Part shown: positions 21,894 to 26,565 of the stretch, in pieces
Position numbering within the stretch: position 1 is the stretch's first letter
Layout: every line of letters begins with the position of its first letter
IMG/VR virus record: IMGVR_UViG_3300043137_000363
Span: 1 to 26,565 of that record
Strand: one strand, 5' to 3'
DNA: 26,565 nt
Source of the DNA: a virus
Notes under the pieces: generated by a model
What the model saw: only the letters and a program-made list of their open reading frames with translations
Database searches by the model: none
Told to the model about the DNA's origin: nothing
Position numbers and translations under genes: made by a program

Positions 21894-23240
21894 TTAGTTG
21901 ACAATACGCCACCAGCCTTGATCAAATATTCCTTCGACTGCCAATACCCACTCTGTTCCTGTAAAGTACAGTTTTTTCATGGTATTTGCATTTGTTGTAT
22001 ATGCACTGGTATTGGCTGCACTTGCGTCAAAGCTAACAATCCAGTCACTGCCATTGTATTCAATAATATCATTTTCATCAGCAACCACAGTGCCCCAGAA
22101 CCCATTTTGAACTGGTGAGTTGGTCAACAAGTATCGTTGTCCAATGGCAGCACCTGGAATGTTTCCGTTGCCAGGATGACTTCTTTCTGGATCAATGATT
22201 CCATTGATCATTGTGATAGTATCATTTGGTAATGTTGATGTATCTAAATTATAGCTCAGTACGTTTTGATTATTTTCCACAGCTGAAACTTTTAAAATAA
22301 TTTCGTTGGTATCAACTGAACTTCCCAGCTTCAATCTAATTTCTGTAATGCCATTGTTGATTCCGCCAAATTTACTAAAGTGTTCTGTCCAGCTCAATTC
22401 GCCCCCGGCACTGCTCAGTGGATCAATGGATTGATTTGTATTGGTTAACAGTTGAATGTAATCTTCAGTGACCTTAATGTGTCTATCTTCAAACGTGATC
22501 CAGCGGCGGTCTTGGAATCCGCTGTTGATAATAATATCGTCAATGAATCCAAAATCTGCACCTACATTATTTAAAATGCTATGAATTAGAACTTGGCGCT
22601 TTACCTTGGCAGGTGGTGTTAAGAAAATTGGCAATGTAAAAATTAAACTTGCAACGTCAATGATGTCGTCGGTGCCTTGCGGAATACTACGTGCTGTCCA
22701 TGTTATATTGATAAGTTCAACCACTGCCAAACTTGTCCAGTCATACGGATTCTGGCTGCTTTGTAAGTTTACACTTGGATTAAACAGCAACAAAATTTGT
22801 TCTAGCAACTGTAGTTTTTGCTCAGTATTACTGGTCCAAATGTCCACGTTAATTGTTAAGTCGTACGGGATTGGGCTATGTCTATCTAAGCTATAAGTTT
22901 CTCCAACCTGATCTTGATACGAACCTGCTTCTGAATCATATGCCTTTTCATAAACCTGAACTGAATCTTGAAACGTTGGGCTGATTCTTCTTTCTGCATT
23001 TGGCAATAGTTCAGCAATATAGCAACTGATTGCCGGCACGCTGTTTATTGTGTTTTCACTATTTTTACGAAGAATGTGTTGACTCATGCGAGTAGTGTCG
23101 CCGTAACGAACTGGCACTTGATGATAGTAATCATTGCCGCTGGCATCCTTGCCCATCTGGACAGAAAATCCACCAAACAGTCTCATGAACTGTAGTAGCC
23201 AACGTCTTATCTGTTGGTCATAAAAATATTGTTGACTCAT
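21894..23240 (-). CDS. 15: tail sheath stabiliser gp15 with long C-terminal extension
   Basis: A 448-residue protein. Residues 1 to ~235 match T4-like gp15, which caps the finished tail and joins it to the head. The start is SQQYFYDQQIRRWLLQFMRLF, followed by VPVRYGDTTRMSQHILR. Then come PIPYDLTINVDIWTSNTEQKLQLLEQILLLFNP and IDVASLIFTLPIFLTPP. T4 gp15 is 272 residues; here ~200 more follow. The extension carries a TFEDRHIKVTEDYIQLL linker, a beta-rich region, and a final domain with GQRYLLTNSP, GFWGTVVADENDIIEYNGSDW and LYFTGTEWVL...WWRIVN. That last part resembles virion-surface DUF2793-like domains. The start overlaps the gp14 stop (TAATG). Confidence 0.82.
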   Translation of the reverse strand: MSQQYFYDQQIRRWLLQFMRLFGGFSVQMGKDASGNDYYHQVPVRYGDTTRMSQHILRKNSENTINSVPAISCYIAELLPNAERRISPTFQDSVQVYEKAYDSEAGSYQDQVGETYSLDRHSPIPYDLTINVDIWTSNTEQKLQLLEQILLLFNPSVNLQSSQNPYDWTSLAVVELINITWTARSIPQGTDDIIDVASLIFTLPIFLTPPAKVKRQVLIHSILNNVGADFGFIDDIIINSGFQDRRWITFEDRHIKVTEDYIQLLTNTNQSIDPLSSAGGELSWTEHFSKFGGINNGITEIRLKLGSSVDTNEIILKVSAVENNQNVLSYNLDTSTLPNDTITMINGIIDPERSHPGNGNIPGAAIGQRYLLTNSPVQNGFWGTVVADENDIIEYNGSDWIVSFDASAANTSAYTTNANTMKKLYFTGTEWVLAVEGIFDQGWWRIVN

Positions 23241-24343
23241 TAATTATCTGCCTTTGGTTTTGTAAACACCTTACTCAATGATTGACGCTGATCAATTGTA
23301 GACTTCGTGGTACTCAAATTATTTGTACCTGTAGTTTGTGTGTTATTGATAAACCCACCTGCGTTCACTGTTGCTTCTTTCCATCCAACTTGATTTAAAT
23401 TATCCATTACTCTATGCCACTTGGTTCCGCGATATACAAATAATCGTTCCGGAGTAAAGTCCATTCTGATAAACAAGTCATTTTGACTAGGCGAAGTTGG
23501 GAAGCTTAATCCATTTGCAATACCTGATGTATCTCCGTGTGTTGCTGAGTACTCGGTGGTGTTGACAGTGATATCAGCTACACCGCTACCATCGAATCCT
23601 GAGATAACTGGAACAAAAGTTGCGCCATTGATCTCAGGATTGTTATAACCAGCAGCTGGTGTAACAACTTCAGCTGATGCAAGTACAGCATTGGAAATTT
23701 GAATTTCTTTCTGGTATGTGCTTAGAGCATTTTTCAAACTGTCCTCATCTTCTGGGTCACCTAAGATACTACGATACTCTTGCGCATCGTTGATAGGAGC
23801 AACTTTGATGCGCCATAAGTGAGGCCACCAGGTTGGACCAAATCCTTCAGCAGCACGACTTGCATCTTGTACAGCATAAAATTTGTTAATGCTTTTTGCA
23901 GTAGCATCCAACAGTAAGTCGTCATTCAAATGGGGCAATTCAATAACATCACCTGCCATCAGCTTACGCCCTAAACGTTCTACCATTTCATTTGTGTGGA
24001 ATGTGATAAACAACGTATCAGCATTTAAGAATAATCCAAATTGACTTAGGTCAAAGTCTTGATCGCTAACATTATATGTGCCACGAAGCTCAAATACACT
24101 GGTGTCATAAACACGGTCACGGTTCTCTAAGAACAGCAAGTCCTGAATGTCCATTTCATTTATTTCACCCTTAGCAGCCAGATTGGGCTTTGCTGGGTCC
24201 GAACCGTCTTCGACAGCCGCAGGTCCAAGATACTTGTGGACCAGTATTGTGGTACCACCAGCACTTACTGCTTCACGAATGACTCGATCCTGATAGTAAA
24301 AGTCATTGGTTTTGGCGTTTTTCCAAAGTGATATTTTAGGCAT
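23240..24343 (-). CDS. 14: neck protein gp14
   Basis: A 367-residue homologue of T4 gp14 (256 residues), which with gp13 forms the collar joining the packaged head to the tail. Diagnostic blocks are WKNAKTNDFYYQDRVIREAV (about 7-26), DLLFLENRDRVYDTSVFELRG (about 68-88) and DFDLSQFGLFLNADTLFITFH. Next come VERLGRKLMAGDVIELPHL (about 121-139), FYAVQDASRAAEGFGPTWWPHLWRIK and LSTYQKEIQISN. The C-terminal ~130 residues include an inserted Gly/Thr-rich region with FIRMDFTPERLFVYRGTKWHRV and a Gln/Thr/Ser-rich end. GAGGG lies upstream of the ATG, and a minus-strand GGTAAATA late site is at 24384-24391. First gene of the minus unit gp14-gp15-Nudix-unknown. Confidence 0.88.
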   Translation of the reverse strand: MPKISLWKNAKTNDFYYQDRVIREAVSAGGTTILVHKYLGPAAVEDGSDPAKPNLAAKGEINEMDIQDLLFLENRDRVYDTSVFELRGTYNVSDQDFDLSQFGLFLNADTLFITFHTNEMVERLGRKLMAGDVIELPHLNDDLLLDATAKSINKFYAVQDASRAAEGFGPTWWPHLWRIKVAPINDAQEYRSILGDPEDEDSLKNALSTYQKEIQISNAVLASAEVVTPAAGYNNPEINGATFVPVISGFDGSGVADITVNTTEYSATHGDTSGIANGLSFPTSPSQNDLFIRMDFTPERLFVYRGTKWHRVMDNLNQVGWKEATVNAGGFINNTQTTGTNNLSTTKSTIDQRQSLSKVFTKPKADN

Positions 24344-24352
24344 AATTCCCTC

Positions 24353-24399
24353 AGGACCATATTAGGTCCTATTTTTGTTGTAGTATTTACCGTATAGGA
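24353..24399 (-). promoter_or_regulatory. alternative hairpins in the gp14 leader
   Basis: AGGACC (24353-24358) and GGTCCT (24365-24370) form a 6-bp hairpin just before the gp14 ribosome site. TCCTAT (24367-24372), which overlaps it, can instead pair with ATAGGA (24394-24399) on the other side of the late promoter. RNA begun at the promoter can form only the first; read-through RNA could form either. Confidence 0.4.
24384..24391 (-). promoter_or_regulatory. T4-type late promoter candidate GGTAAATA (gp14)
   Basis: The minus strand reads ACGGTAAATAC, 40 bases before the gp14 ATG. It is identical in its core to the sites at 1253 and 25748. Confidence 0.65.
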
Positions 24400-24404
24400 T
24401 CTAC

Positions 24405-24433
24405 TTGACAGACCCGCGCAGATAAGTTATAAT
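24405..24433 (+). promoter_or_regulatory. perfect sigma70 promoter TTGACA-N17-TATAAT
   Basis: The -35 TTGACA (24405-24410) and -10 TATAAT (24428-24433) both match the full bacterial sigma70 consensus with ideal 17-base spacing. The start point would be near 24440, giving a ~26-base leader with GGAG (24455-24458) before the ATG at 24466. In T4-like phages, strong sigma70 promoters drive early genes. Confidence 0.88.
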
Positions 24434-24465
24434 AGTCGAATACGCACACAAACTGGAGTAAAAAT

Positions 24466-25728
24466 ATGGCTACAGCAACCAAAAAACCTGCAATGAAATT
24501 GCCAGCTAAGAAAAAGACGCTAGCCCGTCCCACACGCACTGGTAAAAAAACAGCAACAACAATGAAAGTTGATGCACAAGGCGGTATCAAACTAAGTGCC
24601 ATTCCAGTAACTGACATCAAGTACATGGGCGATGAACCAGATTGGTCCAATCAGGATTCTTACAACGATTCCGATCGTCGCTCACACATGGCCCGTAGCT
24701 TCAACTGGTACAATTACTCATGTGATCGTAAACAGGCTCGTAGCTTCTTTGAAGACTATTGCAGTACTGTTGAAGAATTCAAGACATACAAACTAAAGTT
24801 CAAGCGTTTACCCGACACTGCGTTTGAGCTAACCACTGGTTGGTTGAGTCGCATGATTCTAGCCGGCTTCAAGATCCGCGAAGGTGAAGACCGTATCATT
24901 ATTGAACAAGTTGCCAAATTGGAAAAGCGACTGCTTGAGGAAAAAGAAGAAGTAGCGGTTGTCAAGCCTGGCGAAATTGTAATCAAGAAAGAAACTATCC
25001 AGGATCGACTTGCTGAAAAGTTCAGCGAAGCCGTGGGCGAAATCGAAGGCGCCATCGACGAGTTTGTAACCGACGGTAAAGAATACTCAACATTTAAATT
25101 GCTGAGTGCGCAAAATATTGCAGTGCAGTACGCAACTAAAATTCCCGACATCATCCAACCTCGCATCGACGAAATGAACGAGTTGCTCGAAGGTAAAGAT
25201 GCTCAGTTGCTGGAAGCATACAAGTTCATGGGCAAGCGTGAAGTTAAAGCTCTTATTAAGTTTTACGAAACTGTCATCAATGATGCAATGGCTTATAAGA
25301 CAAGCAAAATTGCAACTCGAGCCAAGCCAAAACGCAAGCCAGTTCCGCCTGAGCGTACAGTACGAGGTCTCAAGTATCTTAAAGAATTTGCAGAGCTGGG
25401 ACTTAAGAGTATCAACCCAACAGAAATTTTGGGTATGAGCGAACTGTGGACTTACAACACTAAAACTCGTAAAATTGGACGCTTTGTTGTTGCAATGCAC
25501 GGTGACATGGTAGTGGGCCAACTTGGTGTTAAGGGCAGTGCCATCATTGGCTTTGACGAAATCAAGAGTGTTACAAAAACACTGCGAAAGCCAGCAGAAA
25601 AGCTAGCAGAGTTTAAGACACTTGGTAAGCCACAGCTTCGCAAGTTTATGGACACTATTAAAAGCGTAGAAGTCAAACTAAAAGGACGTATCAGTCCAGA
25701 AACGATCCTGCTTCGTGCTATTAAGTAA
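24466..25728 (+). CDS. unknown protein with basic N-terminal tail, probably early expressed
   Basis: A 420-residue protein. Residues 1-35 are Lys/Arg/Thr/Ala-rich (KKPAMKLPAKKKTLARPTRTGKK in pieces), resembling a nucleic-acid binding tail. A conserved-looking block follows: IKYMGDEPDW, then MARSFNWYNYSCDRKQARSFFEDY (about 76-99, given in part). After it come helical charged segments (130-215), a coiled middle, and a second basic stretch RAKPKRKPVPPERTVRGLKYL (about 285-305). A beta-rich part follows (ELWTYNTKTRKIGRF). I recall no function for this family. It sits alone between gp14 (divergent) and gp13, behind a perfect sigma70 promoter, so early expression within a late cluster is likely. 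A nucleic-acid binding or host-takeover role is possible but unproven. Confidence 0.72.
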   Translation: MATATKKPAMKLPAKKKTLARPTRTGKKTATTMKVDAQGGIKLSAIPVTDIKYMGDEPDWSNQDSYNDSDRRSHMARSFNWYNYSCDRKQARSFFEDYCSTVEEFKTYKLKFKRLPDTAFELTTGWLSRMILAGFKIREGEDRIIIEQVAKLEKRLLEEKEEVAVVKPGEIVIKKETIQDRLAEKFSEAVGEIEGAIDEFVTDGKEYSTFKLLSAQNIAVQYATKIPDIIQPRIDEMNELLEGKDAQLLEAYKFMGKREVKALIKFYETVINDAMAYKTSKIATRAKPKRKPVPPERTVRGLKYLKEFAELGLKSINPTEILGMSELWTYNTKTRKIGRFVVAMHGDMVVGQLGVKGSAIIGFDEIKSVTKTLRKPAEKLAEFKTLGKPQLRKFMDTIKSVEVKLKGRISPETILLRAIK

Positions 25729-25737
25729 GTTTTAATC

Positions 25738-25770
25738 AAGTGTCTCCGGTAAATACTACTGGAGACACTT
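25738..25770 (+). promoter_or_regulatory. perfect inverted repeat hiding the gp13 ribosome site, late promoter in loop
   Basis: AAGTGTCTCC (25738-25747) and GGAGACACTT (25761-25770) are perfectly complementary over 10 bp around a 13-base loop, GGTAAATACTACT. The right arm contains the gp13 ribosome site GGAGA and abuts the ATG at 25771. The loop begins with the late-promoter candidate. RNA reading in from upstream would fold and block translation; RNA begun at the late promoter lacks the left arm. No U-run follows, so it is not a terminator. The same logic is established for T4 gene e and a few other T4 genes. Confidence 0.82.
25748..25755 (+). promoter_or_regulatory. T4-type late promoter candidate GGTAAATA (gp13)
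   Basis: CCGGTAAATAC lies 15 bases before the gp13 ATG. A start about 6 bases downstream would give a leader of about 10 bases that just includes GGAGA. Confidence 0.7.
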
Positions 25771-26523
25771 ATGGCAGACAACAAAACAACAAATCGTGCA
25801 AAAACAATAAAGTACATTGAACTTAGCCTCGGCGGAGGCATGGTCGATGTTGAACTTGACAAAGAGCACTACGATATGGCTATCGATAAAGCTGTAGCAA
25901 AGTATCGTCAACGTAGCAGTCGTGCAGTTGAGGAAAGCTTTATGGTGTTAACATTGACACCAAACGAAAGCAATTATACTTTACCTGATGAAGTAATTGA
26001 AGTACGTGCAATTTACCGCCAAAATGCAGGCGGTGTTGGCTCAACTGGCACAAGTTTTGAACCGTTTGAAGCTGGTTACTTAAACATGTACATGTTAAAT
26101 GCGTCTGCTGCCGGCGGCCTGGCAACATTTGAATTATGGATGGGACAACGAGAGCTGCTAGGTAAAATGTTTGGCACTTATGTTATCTACACATGGTCCA
26201 ATACCAGCAAGCGACTTAATTTACATCGACACATCAAAGGTGACGAAGCAGTAATCATCCATACGTATAATTATCGTCCAGACGAATCATTGCTGTCTGA
26301 TACCAGTTGTGCGCCTTGGATTAAAGATTATGCATCTGCTGTGGCAAAAATGACACTTGGTCAAGCTCGTAGCAAGTTTGCACAGTTAGCTGGCCCACAA
26401 GGTGGTGTGTCGTTAAACGGTAACGACTTGATTGCACAAGCCCAAGCTGAAATGGAAAAGTTAGAGGAAGATCTAAAAACATATGCTGACGGTGGAACAC
26501 CTCTAGGCTTTATCTTTGGATAA
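25771..26523 (+). CDS. 13: neck protein gp13
   Basis: A 250-residue homologue of T4 gp13 (309 residues), the collar protein that with gp14 completes the packaged head for tail joining. Visible signatures are IELSLGGGMVDVELDKEHYDMAIDKAVAKY (about 16-45, in part), the LTLTPNESNYTLPDEVIEVRAIYR block (about 59-83, in part) and LNLHRHIKGDEAVIIHTY (about 149-166). After these comes APWIKDYASAVAKMTLGQARSKF (in part), then AQAEMEKLEEDLKTY and the end GTPLGFIFG. In T4, genes 13 and 14 are adjacent and co-directional; here gp14 is on the other strand with the basic unknown gene between. Translation is probably held for late RNA by the hairpin just upstream. Confidence 0.88.
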   Translation: MADNKTTNRAKTIKYIELSLGGGMVDVELDKEHYDMAIDKAVAKYRQRSSRAVEESFMVLTLTPNESNYTLPDEVIEVRAIYRQNAGGVGSTGTSFEPFEAGYLNMYMLNASAAGGLATFELWMGQRELLGKMFGTYVIYTWSNTSKRLNLHRHIKGDEAVIIHTYNYRPDESLLSDTSCAPWIKDYASAVAKMTLGQARSKFAQLAGPQGGVSLNGNDLIAQAQAEMEKLEEDLKTYADGGTPLGFIFG

Positions 26524-26526
26524 TAG

Positions 26527-26565
26527 ATGAAGATTGCAGATTTACAATTAGACGAAATAGAACGC
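26527..26565 (+). CDS. start of a further gene, cut by window end
   Basis: The open frame MKIADLQLDEIER begins 3 bases after the gp13 stop and runs off the window. GGA at 26518-26520 could serve as a weak ribosome site. It is too short to identify and does not resemble the usual start of a T4 gene 14, which is in any case found on the minus strand here. Confidence 0.5.
   Translation, partial: MKIADLQLDEIER

Noticed and set aside
21886-21912. GTG start extending the Nudix protein by nine codons
   Set aside because: It lies inside the gp15 coding end, and the Nudix fold normally begins at the MRAVGALIV strand.
1-26565. tRNA genes, integrase, insertion sequences, attachment sites
   Set aside because: None seen on reading both strands. 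tRNAs cannot be fully excluded without a covariance-model scan, but no intergenic gap is large enough except 6216-6369, 16482-16610 and 24344-24465, and none of these shows a cloverleaf.

Overview
The window is part of the late structural region of a T4-like myovirus. Whole sets of T4 virion proteins can be recognised: portal gp20, prohead core, protease gp21, scaffold gp22, major capsid gp23, neck gp13 and gp14, tail completion gp15, and baseplate hub gp26. The long modular fibres, with repeats of the type T[D/S]D-x-x-EG-xTN-x-YFT-x-x-RAR, and the AT-rich composition fit aquatic T4-like phages (cyanophage and pelagiphage relatives). The host cannot be read from the sequence. There are no rRNA, tRNA, CRISPR or integrase genes.

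Layout. (A) Minus strand 125-1236: gp26-like hub protein, then a small coupled ORF at the place of T4 gp51. (B) Plus 1329-6215: probable tape measure, portal gp20 and a 68-residue head-cluster protein, closed by a terminator. (C) Plus 6370-10050: acidic prohead core protein, gp21, gp22 and gp23, closed by a strong terminator. (D) Plus 10117-16481: Cys-rich small protein, candidate 3TM-type holin, a 381-residue fibre-associated protein and a 1473-residue repetitive fibre, closed by a terminator. (E) Plus 16611-19838: short fibre/attachment protein, an 805-residue fibre with a C-terminal S74 self-cleaving chaperone, and a 60-residue Gly/Ser-rich protein, closed by a terminator. (F) Plus 19938-21097: coiled-coil protein and glycosyltransferase. 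(G) Minus 24343-21039: gp14, gp15 with a long extra domain, a Nudix hydrolase and an unknown protein. (H) Plus 24466-25728: unknown basic protein behind a perfect sigma70 promoter. (I) Plus 25771-26523: gp13, then a gene cut by the window end.

How it works together: B and C build the prohead. gp20 is the portal, core and gp22 are the scaffold, gp21 is the maturation protease and gp23 the shell. A, the tape measure and G/I build the tail, hub and neck. D-F make adsorption fibres, possibly with glycosylation, and a likely lysis protein.

The most interesting signal is regulatory. Seven sites of the form xxTAAATA (T4 late-promoter type, here mostly CGGTAAATA) lie just upstream of genes. In two cases (gp13 and the candidate holin) the late promoter sits in the loop of an inverted repeat whose right arm contains the Shine-Dalgarno. 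Read-through mRNA would hide the ribosome site, while mRNA begun at the late promoter lacks the left arm and would be translatable. This is the logic known from T4 genes such as e (lysozyme). For gp13 the likely source of read-through RNA is visible: a perfect TTGACA-N17-TATAAT promoter 1.3 kb upstream.
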